From: Flammeovirga sp. OC4
GTDB taxonomy: Bacteria > Bacteroidota > Bacteroidia > Cytophagales > Flammeovirgaceae
Direction of reading: 5' to 3'
Assembly (NCBI RefSeq): GCF_000812565.1
Contig: NZ_JTAM01000052.1
Span: forward strand, 1 to 52,741
DNA: 52,741 nucleotides
Within the stretch, counting starts at the first letter, position 1, and each line of letters opens with the position of its first letter. Below, one piece after another: positions 46,001 through 52,741 of this stretch. A model generated the notes under the pieces. The model made no database searches, was not told the origin of the DNA, and saw only the letters and a program-made list of their open reading frames with translations. The translations under genes were made by a program, and so were the position numbers.

Positions 46001-49000
46001 TTCTCCTTCTTGCATCATCCATTTTGGAGTAGACAAGCTGTAGTATAAATCAAGGTCTTCTGATTCATTTGTCACTGTCAATGAAGTGGTTTGTCCTTCT
46101 TCACCGTAAGCAATTTGATCTGAAGTTACAAAGTTACCCGTGTTTACATCAATCGTAGGCGATGGCAATGCAGTTGCTTTTAAGTTGATCTCATAAGGCT
46201 CATCGTTCAATGTAAATGTCATCACACCAGTCAACTCTTCTACACCAGCAAAAGTTGCTTTCATGTTTAAGTTTACTTTGCCATTAGGACTGATAGTAGA
46301 TGGGATATAACCACTTACTGTAAATCCTGCAGGAAGATCGCCCATTGAGAAAGTACCTTTTACATTACCTTTATTTTCAATCGTTACATATCTTGATAAT
46401 GTAGCACCGTCACTATAAATGATGCTTCCAAAATCAACATCAGCGTCATACTCAGCTACTACTTCTCCTAGAAGTTCTACTTCAAATCGAACACTTGTTC
46501 TTCCGGCATCGTGTGTAGCATAAAGTGTCGTTGACTTTGTATTAGAATAAGCAATTTCGCCTTCTGTATCAATTGACACTTCCAAAGTGATAGACTCACC
46601 CGCATCAAGAGTAGCTCTTGAAGGAACAATGTCACTTACAAAACTTGTATAACCATCGTTTTCAATGTTTTCAAAAACAAACTCAGTGGCTTGATCACCT
46701 TCATTTGTCAACGTAAATTCAGCTGTTCTTGACTCACCAATAGTTACTGCATTATCACCTTTCCAGTCGATGGTCGATAAGTCCGCAACGATTTTTGGTC
46801 CTATTACACGATTTACTGATAAAGGAATAGAAACGCCATATCCTTCAATTGATAATTCACCCTCTACGTTGATTACATCAGATGTTGCCTTAGCGCTAAC
46901 AACAACTTCTATCTGCTCACCAGCCTTTAATAAAGGAATTGTAGAAGGCGATACAGAGAAGTAATCCTCATTAGAAACCGTCAATTGAATGTCCTCCGCT
47001 TCTGCCTTACCTTCATTTTTTAAGACAAACGTTTGGTTATCAGATTTATTCTCGAACAATGTACCGAAGGCAAACTCTTCAACACTTGGCACTAGTTCTG
47101 GAGTATTACCTGTAACTGTAACATAGATGTCCTTTGCTAACGGATATTGATTTGGATTTTCATGCGTAGCTACAATTTGTAATTTGTAAGTACCGTTTTT
47201 CCAATCTGTATCTCTTAAAGTAACATCCGTTCTCGCTTCTTCACCGTTGTTGATATCATGATATCTTGCACTGAAAGAAACCATATCGTTTTTCTTCTGT
47301 GCTTCATACGCTCTAATCTTGAATACCGATTGATGAGCTGTAGCATAATCAGTGTAATACCCATGTGTTCCTTTTCTTGCATATGATTTACCTCTATCAC
47401 GGTAGGAAGCTTCATCTGCACCAAGTGGGAAATAAATACCTTGAGGCGCTCCAATGGCAATCCAGAAAATCTCACCTGCTTTTACCTTTCTTGGCCAAAA
47501 TGAAGTTTCTACCCATCCACCTCTTTGCTGACCAGATACATAGAAGCTACTTGTTGCTACTGGCTGACCGAAAGGTTGATCTTCACCACCAATATACATG
47601 GCTACTGTAAATGGTACAGAAGCATACATTTCATTGGAAAGTACAGCTCTTACCACACTAATTTCCATATCTCTCTCTGCCACAAACTTGTTGGCATATT
47701 CCATTGCCGCACCAGTATGTCCTACCATATAAGTAGGTAGTGGCTCTTGTTCATGATAAACAGAATCCATCTTTTTTGTACCTGGTAAGATGGTGATCTC
47801 ATCTTCTATATCAACGCTTCCTCCGTCACCTGGGATGTCAGAAAAAGGCATTCTTGAAAATTCTTCAGAAGAAACAAATGGCAAATTATTTTCTGGCGTA
47901 AAAGTAGAAGCCGTTGCTATTCCCATAGGAGATGGTGCCTCTTGAGAATAATCAAAATCATTGATCGTATACACAATTCTACTCGGCATTGAACCTGAAT
48001 TGGTAATGGCCAAACTTGCAGAAGGGAATTCACCAGAAGTCACATCATATTGTAAATGAGGAACATCTTCTGTTACCCAAGATAATAATGGAGTGGCTTG
48101 TGTAGTCACTGTAAATACTTCAGACAAAGGAGACTTATTTCCAAATTGATCAACTGCTTTAATGGCAATTGAATAAGTATTCACTGGTGCTAAACCTTCC
48201 AATACATAATTCGCAAACGAATTTGCAGTAATAGCTTGGTATGAAATTACTTCAGCATTTGCTTCAAAATCCTCATTGCTAGTGAACTCACCAGTTGCTT
48301 TTAAGATCTCATAGTTCTTGATTGTTAAACCAAAATCATCCTTCACAAACATCCAACCGATTCTTGCAGTCGTAGAGTAAACATATTGGAAACCCCAATC
48401 TGATACTACCGGAGGCAATGCCCCTTCATCCTTTACCAATGAAGCATAAGCATCTAAACGACCTTTACCCATTTTACCGACAAAAGTTGGGTTAAGGTGA
48501 TCAATATTTTTAGAGTGATTTACTAATCGGTCTCTCACTTGATCGGCTGTAATTCCATAAGCATTATTGGAAGCAATCAATGCCGCTACACCTGCTACGT
48601 GAGGTGCTGCCATTGAAGTTCCTGAAATAACTTCATACTGTCCGTTAGGGAAAGTAGAGTAAATATCTGTACCTGGAGCAGCAATATCTACTGTTTCATT
48701 CCAGTACGATGAGTATGATTTCTTATCTGTGTTATCCGTATTGGCTACACAAATTACCTCTTCCATTGTAGATGGGAAAGATGAAGCTGGACGTGTATAA
48801 ATTCCATTATGGCCACCGTAGTTTCCTGCTGCAAAAATAGCAACACCACCATCAACTGGACCTACTACATTACCCTCTGCGTCTTTTCCTGCGTTTTCAA
48901 TAAAGTAACGGATTGTCTCTTTTTGCAATTCAGATTCCATGCCGCCACCCCATGAGTTATTGGTGATAACGGAACCCATATCTGCTGCATAAATAAAAGC

Positions 49001-49909
49001 TTCTTCAAAACCTCCTACTGTAGTGGAATTCAAATAATTGGAGAATACCTGTAATGACATCATTCTAACACCATCTTCTGGCTTAGAACCACCGGCTACA
49101 CCTGACACACCGATACCATTGTTGTTTTCTGCTGCAATAGTACCCGCAACGTGTGTACCATGGTAATGAGGAATAATTGTAGGCATATTATCAGCATAGT
49201 TCCAGCCATAATAATCATCTACATAACCATTGCCATCATCATCAATACCGTTACCTGGGATTTCACCTGTGTTGATCCATAATCTGTTGATCAAGTCAGG
49301 GTGGTTTACATCAATACCACCATCAATCACACCCACAACTACGTCTGGAGAACCTGTTTCGATCTCCCACGCTTTCAACAAGTTGATATCAGCACCGGGC
49401 GTTCCCCATGACTGTCCAAAGTTGTGGTAATGCCATTGATTGTTGAAGAATGGATCATTTGGAGCTTCACTCATTGTATCAAAAAGACTGTATTCTCTTT
49501 TTGGCTCAGCAAATTCTACCATTTCCAAAGCTTCATAGGCAGACAATAACTCTTGCACTTCGTTTAGTGAGTCCGTTTGGATTTCGTACCATTGGTGGAA
49601 ACCATAAGCTTGGTGTCTTGCTTCAAATTTTCCTGCATCACGGAAAACTCTTTTGATTTTTGTAGTGTGAAACTTATCATTTAATTGGTCAAAATTTCTG
49701 AAGCCAGTAGCATTAATTGGCAATTCGTTTTTAGTAATCTTGGCTACCTGTTCTTCTAAAAAGTTGACATTGCCTTGTTTCACTTTAATCCTAATTACCC
49801 CCTTGGTAATTACATTGTTGTCCTGTGCGTGGATTGGAGTTTGAAATAATAGGCAACACACTGCCATCAAACTCAACCACAATTTAGTTCGAGTAACTAA
49901 GTTCATCAT
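43052..49909 (-). CDS. Giant T9SS-secreted subtilisin-like (S8) protease
   Basis: A 2285-aa exported protein. Signal peptide to about residue 29 (TPIHAQ), a propeptide-like region (30-165), then an S8 peptidase domain with the full triad: Asp196 (VIDGG), His250 (YHGTHVAG) and Ser432 (SGTSMAAP). An FN3 domain (about 500-600) follows, then a very long series of beta-sandwich repeats of the ASH/SPD-2/Hydin-like or DUF1573-like type (FVLKNEGKAEAEDIQLTVS, FTLTNEGDQATEF, VTIENKGNVKGTF, FVLKNEGSLPVNV). Cadherin/dystroglycan-like repeats come near residue 2050, and a type-A T9SS sorting domain ends it (VYPNPTKGKVWMKLPS). It may degrade proteins around algal matrix or act in adhesion. The second Met of the double ATG start is equally possible. 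Own promoter and terminator. Confidence 0.93.
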   Translation of the reverse strand: MMNLVTRTKLWLSLMAVCCLLFQTPIHAQDNNVITKGVIRIKVKQGNVNFLEEQVAKITKNELPINATGFRNFDQLNDKFHTTKIKRVFRDAGKFEARHQAYGFHQWYEIQTDSLNEVQELLSAYEALEMVEFAEPKREYSLFDTMSEAPNDPFFNNQWHYHNFGQSWGTPGADINLLKAWEIETGSPDVVVGVIDGGIDVNHPDLINRLWINTGEIPGNGIDDDGNGYVDDYYGWNYADNMPTIIPHYHGTHVAGTIAAENNNGIGVSGVAGGSKPEDGVRMMSLQVFSNYLNSTTVGGFEEAFIYAADMGSVITNNSWGGGMESELQKETIRYFIENAGKDAEGNVVGPVDGGVAIFAAGNYGGHNGIYTRPASSFPSTMEEVICVANTDNTDKKSYSSYWNETVDIAAPGTDIYSTFPNGQYEVISGTSMAAPHVAGVAALIASNNAYGITADQVRDRLVNHSKNIDHLNPTFVGKMGKGRLDAYASLVKDEGALPPVVSDWGFQYVYSTTARIGWMFVKDDFGLTIKNYEILKATGEFTSNEDFEANAEVISYQAITANSFANYVLEGLAPVNTYSIAIKAVDQFGNKSPLSEVFTVTTQATPLLSWVTEDVPHLQYDVTSGEFPSASLAITNSGSMPSRIVYTINDFDYSQEAPSPMGIATASTFTPENNLPFVSSEEFSRMPFSDIPGDGGSVDIEDEITILPGTKKMDSVYHEQEPLPTYMVGHTGAAMEYANKFVAERDMEISVVRAVLSNEMYASVPFTVAMYIGGEDQPFGQPVATSSFYVSGQQRGGWVETSFWPRKVKAGEIFWIAIGAPQGIYFPLGADEASYRDRGKSYARKGTHGYYTDYATAHQSVFKIRAYEAQKKNDMVSFSARYHDINNGEEARTDVTLRDTDWKNGTYKLQIVATHENPNQYPLAKDIYVTVTGNTPELVPSVEEFAFGTLFENKSDNQTFVLKNEGKAEAEDIQLTVSNEDYFSVSPSTIPLLKAGEQIEVVVSAKATSDVINVEGELSIEGYGVSIPLSVNRVIGPKIVADLSTIDWKGDNAVTIGESRTAEFTLTNEGDQATEFVFENIENDGYTSFVSDIVPSRATLDAGESITLEVSIDTEGEIAYSNTKSTTLYATHDAGRTSVRFEVELLGEVVAEYDADVDFGSIIYSDGATLSRYVTIENKGNVKGTFSMGDLPAGFTVSGYIPSTISPNGKVNLNMKATFAGVEELTGVMTFTLNDEPYEINLKATALPSPTIDVNTGNFVTSDQIAYGEEGQTTSLTVTNESEDLDLYYSLSTPKWMMQEGEEFFDFEGVDGFGYEYKIEDSLVWEDISAVGKDVSYEMFYPEFVYAYEFENFKFPFYGQYYDRFQMSIAALISFNPETTPDDFRYNPPPVYNIADGSIYNGLDLGIISAFWMNMTPSSLEGSGIFMYEKEDRLIIQFEKNVAVGAGSLGAETITTLQMVLHENGDIVMAYKTLPNVFVYQNIGMKNIEGDYAWQYMETNADYRARILGKTLRIKAPELIKVPALASKEISLQYVGNKTAVGEHEGQVIVHNNDASNSRVITDVNLTVTGEAALSLEADSLVFDQLVYLEDTVMTQSLDFVLKNEGSLPVNVTASLLHDQSFSFDIDTLVGAFSELALPVAFGANTNDVVVDTLVLDFDNGEQMLLPLQGDALLPAIIEYDLAETVRTDTLDILVNEGAETVYNFSLLNAGLEQELDYAVTLGIAKYGWGVEKSMKVASEEEEESPEPSAVLENNTLESLAMLDAFDFNAQNLRASSMRTVHVEKHAFSDSISYDFPTEEPMSYLGSSDFDVHYAAKFEVNNIQGFTLTHISNYFVKQSDSAWKFEVLKGDSPTSEEVLTTQMYYPSSLTGEMENITLDQPIFFEDGETFVIRVMAPQDVEFRLPVDYNVPSVIGKYFVTLDGGNNWEVMSSSNYFYYTYAIKLRAMDAYGQEWVDITPKAGSIASKDTMEISITTAMNRFETGDYEGYLYIGHNQKLKETIKVPTAIKYNAAPYFADSTALNINEGDSITWALPMLDKEGHSISVNEATNADDFTYDMSNDTLYLTMSPTYLMSGEYFPSFEIEDELGAKKVIDLSVEVMDTKVAPVIVKEFDSLSLHPSSETVLSLDEYFETLDEEEMIFYVKSADQFTTAWVNGSELTVFGSSLGDSEITVVAENESGLKVESLLKVTVLGAPLSVNVDKLDQLVYPNPTKGKVWMKLPSTFSSNASVVEVYNLTGQLMSSSEVQNTGNIVEVNLSTMPNGFYLIKVSNGTSQVKGKVLKK

Positions 49910-50116
49910 GTTTAAATAATAATCAGATATGAATTGGTTGAAAAATTTAAAAACCTATTATAATTTTGACAATATGTCTCCACTATAAATGAGTTCATTT
50001 ATTTATAAAGCATAAAAATTTTGTAAGTCAGCAAGAGAACAATATTGTTCTTTACTATGAGATGAAGATGTTGTAGATCAATGATATTAGCACACTTTTA
50101 TATCATTGAATAAAGT

Positions 50117-50884
50117 CTAAACTACGTCTGCTTTTTCCCAATAAAGATTGAATAAATCATACATCGATGTTGCGAAGTCCTTGTCATCAACACTTAATGC
50201 CATATTTAATGACATTCCAGCACCTCCATGCAGTAGAATAAGCACGTATTGAAAATCTACCATCAACATTTTAAAAGGCAAGGATTCAACCATTTTCACG
50301 TCCTCTCCTTTTGATTTAAAATAATTGGCCAGCTTCTTTATCGATACCTCATCCTCTCCTGGAGGCAGTTCATAAATCCCCTTAAACTCTACTCCACTAT
50401 TAATAGAATCCTCCTCTGATGGATTCACGTTTTCAAGTTCATTGATGTTCACCGTGTAGGGTGCTTTTGAAAAACCAACACCAATCTTTTTAGCTAATCG
50501 AAATAACCGATAATATTCTTCGAGTATTTCCTTCTTACTGGTTATAGTTTTAAAAACAGTAGCGGTATTAGACTGAGTTTGTAAAAATTTGTCTTCTAGT
50601 TCTGTACTTAATTTTTGTAATGCTTTTTCTTTTTGTAAGTATTCGTCCCTAATTCTGGAAAATGCAGAATTAGGAGAGTTTAGTGCGTAAATCTTTGGAC
50701 GGTCTTTTATTAATCTACAAAATCCTTTATCGGTAAGTGTATCCATAAAGGCATATAGTTTTGAGGTAGGGATTGAAGTTGCCCTAGAAATTTCTGTAAC
50801 AGTCAATTCCCCTTTCTCTAATAAGAGCTTGTAAATCTTCAGTTCTTGATGAGAAAATCCTATGTTTAATAATAAGCTATCCAT
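50117..50884 (-). CDS. TrmB family transcriptional regulator
   Basis: A 255-aa protein with an N-terminal winged helix (residues about 1-70: LNIGFSHQELKIYKLLLEKGELTVTEISRATSIPTSKLYAFMDTL, given here only as its two ends LNIGFSHQELKIYK and TSKLYAFMDTL). Next comes a coiled-coil linker (DEYLQKEKALQKL) and a C-terminal effector-like domain. This is the TrmB plan, best known from archaeal sugar-responsive regulators and scattered in bacteria. I start at MDSLLLN because the four upstream residues (MVVV) look spurious. It stands alone between the protease promoter and an IS element, so its target is unknown. Confidence 0.82.
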   Translation of the reverse strand: MDSLLLNIGFSHQELKIYKLLLEKGELTVTEISRATSIPTSKLYAFMDTLTDKGFCRLIKDRPKIYALNSPNSAFSRIRDEYLQKEKALQKLSTELEDKFLQTQSNTATVFKTITSKKEILEEYYRLFRLAKKIGVGFSKAPYTVNINELENVNPSEEDSINSGVEFKGIYELPPGEDEVSIKKLANYFKSKGEDVKMVESLPFKMLMVDFQYVLILLHGGAGMSLNMALSVDDKDFATSMYDLFNLYWEKADVV

Positions 50885-51160
50885 AACTACTACCAAAAGT
50901 AGTACCTTTTATAAAAGTATGCAAGAATTCGTGAAAATAATTTAATAATACAATACACAATTGCTGATTACCTTAAAATTAACCCTGTATTTATGCAAAT
51001 ATAAATCTGATAAAGGTGCTTCAATCGATTTACTACTCATTTTGGTAGAAGTTTTTTTATACTTCAAATTGGAGGAAATGTACACGTTTAAGTAATTACA
51101 CTCTAACTAAGTACATTGTAAACTAAATTTTCGTCAATTTAAGATCTTAAATTTAAAGAG

Positions 51161-51616
51161 ATGAAAAGAGATCATATTCAATTAAGTGAAGAAGAGAAAA
51201 ATCACATCAAAGAACTTCTTTCTAAAGGTGATATAAAATCAAGAGTTAGTCTTCGTTTAACTTCTTTATTGTTACTTAATGAGCATAAAACATATAAGGA
51301 GGTTGCTTCTATTTTACAGGTTAGACTAGCCACTGTATCAGATTGGAAAAAGAAGTATAAGTTAGAAGGTTTAAATTCTTTACTGGAGGAAAAACCACGA
51401 AGTGGCCGTCCTGCAGGTTTAACTGGTGAAAATAAGGCAAAAATTACGGCATTAGCTTGCAGTACTCCCCCTGAAGGTTATTCTAAATGGACCTTAAGAA
51501 TGTTGGCTGATAAGGTCGTTGAACTAGGATATGTAGATGAAATCTCTCATACACATGTTCAAGAGATATTGAAAAAAACGAACTTAAGCCTCACCTCAAA
51601 AAACAGTGGTGTATAA
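51161..51616 (+). CDS. IS630-family transposase, N-terminal part (orfA)
   Basis: A 151-aa first reading frame. It contains the DNA-binding helix-turn-helix (YKEVASILQVRLATVSDWKKKY), the linker EEKPRSGRP and a second helix-turn-helix (SKWTLRMLADKVVELG, THVQEILKK), as in IS630/Tc1-like transposases. The frame runs past a seven-A tract (51572-51578), after which its sequence (TNLSLTSKNSGV) no longer resembles the family. The -1 frame from the tract instead reads NELKPHLKKQWCISK, the expected continuation. A -1 slip on the A-tract would join it to orfB. Confidence 0.9.
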   Translation: MKRDHIQLSEEEKNHIKELLSKGDIKSRVSLRLTSLLLLNEHKTYKEVASILQVRLATVSDWKKKYKLEGLNSLLEEKPRSGRPAGLTGENKAKITALACSTPPEGYSKWTLRMLADKVVELGYVDEISHTHVQEILKKTNLSLTSKNSGV

Positions 51617-52275
51617 GTAAAGTGACAAGTGATTTTATTGCAAGGATGGAGCAGATTTTATGGTTATATAACCAGCCTTATGATCCAAAATACCCTGTAA
51701 TATGCTTTGATGAACGACCTTGTTTCTTGATTGGAGATAAAGTAGATCCTATTCCCATGCAAAAAGGAAAAGTAAAGAAGGAACATTACAGTTATGAAAA
51801 ACATGGTTCGTGTGTATTGTTAATGGCAATAGAACCATTAACCGGAAAGCGATTTGGTAAAGTTTATAAACAGAGAAGAAAGCAAGAATATGCAGATTTT
51901 ATGCATGAGCTAAGTCTCCTATATGCTGATGCACACCAAATAAAACTAGTCCAGGACAACTTAAATACACATAGTAATAGTTCTTTTTACCAAAATATGG
52001 AAGCCGAAAAAGCATTCAGTCTCACTCAGAAATTTGATTTCTATTTCACACCAAAATCAGCTAGCTGGCTTAACATGGTAGAAATTGAATTTTCAGCATT
52101 ATCAAAGCAATGTTTGTCTGATAGAATTCCATCTCAGGAAGAATTAGAGAAAAGAGTAATGGCGGTAATCAAAGATCGAAATGACAAAAAAGTTAAATTC
52201 AAATGGCAGTTTACAAAAGAAAAGGCTAGAGATGTTATGCATAAAAGCTACACTCAAATATTAACGAAAACTTAG
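51574..52275 (+). CDS. IS630-family transposase, catalytic part (orfB, -1 frame)
   Basis: The catalytic half, entered by a -1 frameshift at the A7 tract. From there the frame is open: NELKPHLKKQWCISKVTSDF. A separate start at GTG (51622) is possible but would omit conserved residues. The DDE triad is visible: Asp in ICFDERPCF, Asp in LVQDNLNTH, Glu in SWLNMVEIEFS. ORF spacing and the heptamer suggest programmed frameshifting, known for some IS630 members, so the element can be active. The C-terminus runs to about ten bases from the right terminal repeat. Confidence 0.88.
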   Translation, partial: KNELKPHLKKQWCISKVTSDFIARMEQILWLYNQPYDPKYPVICFDERPCFLIGDKVDPIPMQKGKVKKEHYSYEKHGSCVLLMAIEPLTGKRFGKVYKQRRKQEYADFMHELSLLYADAHQIKLVQDNLNTHSNSSFYQNMEAEKAFSLTQKFDFYFTPKSASWLNMVEIEFSALSKQCLSDRIPSQEELEKRVMAVIKDRNDKKVKFKWQFTKEKARDVMHKSYTQILTKT

Positions 52276-52291
52276 TTTACAATGTATTTAA

Positions 52292-52684
52292 TACATTGTA
52301 AACTAAGTTTTCGAATATTTATGATTTTTAGAAATCAGGAGATTTCTGTTGATCTGTAGGACACGAATGCCGCTAACGCTTAACATTCGCGCCAGTGGCA
52401 TTCTACCCAATTCGTTTGGCAGTACTTTCCTCGGCCTTGAAGGGAAAAGCGTTAAGAATTTCATGAAGTGAGCCGTTAAAAATGATTTTGCTGTTTGAGC
52501 TTTAGCGAGTTTAAAATCATTTAGGCGAGAGAAATGGAATTTAGCTTTTGACTTCAATGCCTTGAATTTTTTGCTTCTTTTTGTTTTAAGACAAAAACGA
52601 AGAAGAAAGACGTTTGAAAGTAGATCCTATCAATGCTTGTATAAAGGTCGATTGAAAGTTGACGATAATTTAGTTTACAATGTA
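52292..52684 (+). mobile_element. Miniature element (MITE) sharing the IS630 ends
   Basis: 393 bases, from TACATTGTAAACTAAGTTTT to AATTTAGTTTACAATGTA. There is no transposase and no similarity to the IS interior that I can see. It includes hairpins AGAAATC/GATTTCT, CGAATG/CATTCG and AATGATTTT/AAAATCATT. Only five bases (TTTAA) separate it from the IS. It is the reference copy for the fragments scattered between 1.7 and 16 kb. Confidence 0.9.
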
Positions 52685-52689
52685 TTAAA

Positions 52690-52741
52690 TACATTGTAAA
52701 CTATGTTTTCGTCAATTAATATAACTCCTTTTATGAGGGAT
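52690..52741 (+). mobile_element. Start of a third element, cut by the window edge
   Basis: TACATTGTAAACTATGTTTT followed by CGTCAATTAATATAACTCC again begins with the IS630-type terminal repeat, five bases after the previous element. The following sequence resembles the fragment at 15733-15780, not the IS and not the MITE. It runs off the window. Confidence 0.75.

Larger units (their letters stand above)
51112..52286 (+). mobile_element. IS630-family insertion sequence, apparently complete
   Basis: About 1175 bases including the flanking TA dinucleotides. The left end is TACATTGTAAACTAAATTTT and the right end AACTTAGTTTACAATGTA, inverted copies of each other. TA at both edges fits the TA target duplication of IS630/Tc1-mariner elements. 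It carries a two-frame transposase with DDE residues. The same ends delimit the miniature elements at 11590, 12606 and 52292, so this is a plausible source of transposase for them. Confidence 0.9.

Noticed and set aside
52303-52557. Minus-strand open frame of 84 codons inside the MITE
   Set aside because: The complete copies at 11590 and 12606 do not keep this frame open, so it is not conserved coding sequence.
1-52741. tRNA, rRNA or riboswitch genes
   Set aside because: No cloverleaf, rRNA-like or known riboswitch consensus was visible by eye; a covariance search was not possible.

Overview
The window looks like a chromosomal segment from a marine, AT-rich Bacteroidota, most likely a Flammeovirga-like member of the Cytophagales. 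The support is low GC with many intergenic hairpin repeats, SusC/SusD outer-membrane proteins, Por-type (T9SS) C-terminal sorting domains on secreted enzymes, Bacteroidota-style lipoproteins, a TPR/LuxR-type membrane regulator, and a red-algal galactan utilisation locus. The genus is inferred from gene content only.

Layout. 1-3.4 kb: a small SDR oxidoreductase, a secreted DJ-1/PfpI protein and a DUF4476 protein. 4.2-6.8 kb: an island of five small, poorly recognisable genes (two membrane proteins, two small acidic soluble proteins, one lipoprotein), all on the minus strand. 7.2-15.6 kb: unrelated accessory genes (metallophosphoesterase, GNAT acetyltransferase, zinc-ribbon membrane protein, phosphodiesterase-like lipoprotein, DUF4291, class C beta-lactamase-like hydrolase, esterase, FG-GAP-like protein). 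This part is full of copies of a roughly 395-bp miniature element and its fragments.

16-42 kb: an agar/porphyran polysaccharide utilisation locus, almost all on the minus strand. In transcription order it reads SusC, SusD and a surface glycan-binding lipoprotein; then a plus-strand TPR-LuxR regulator; then GH2 beta-galactosidase, alcohol dehydrogenase, KduD-like SDR, aldehyde dehydrogenase, enolase-superfamily cycloisomerase, aldose epimerase, RhaT-like transporter, GH117 anhydrogalactosidase, GH86 agarase/porphyranase, KDG kinase, KDPG aldolase and sulfatase. The predicted flow is: GH86 cuts the polymer outside the cell, SusCD and the glycan-binding protein import oligosaccharides, sulfatase, GH117 and GH2 release 3,6-anhydro-L-galactose (AHG) and D-galactose, and the soluble enzymes turn AHG into pyruvate and glyceraldehyde 3-phosphate. 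A zinc-type dehydrogenase together with a KduD-like reductase suggests that 2-keto-3-deoxy-L-galactonate is first converted to the D-gluconate isomer.

A regulatory block of about 190 bp is duplicated in the same orientation upstream of the GH2 operon and of susC, and probably co-regulates the two halves of the locus. 43-50 kb holds a giant (about 2285 aa) T9SS-secreted subtilisin-like protease. A TrmB-type regulator follows. The window ends with an IS630-family insertion sequence whose transposase needs a -1 frameshift, next to a miniature element with the same terminal repeats and the start of a third element. I saw no rRNA, tRNA or CRISPR array.
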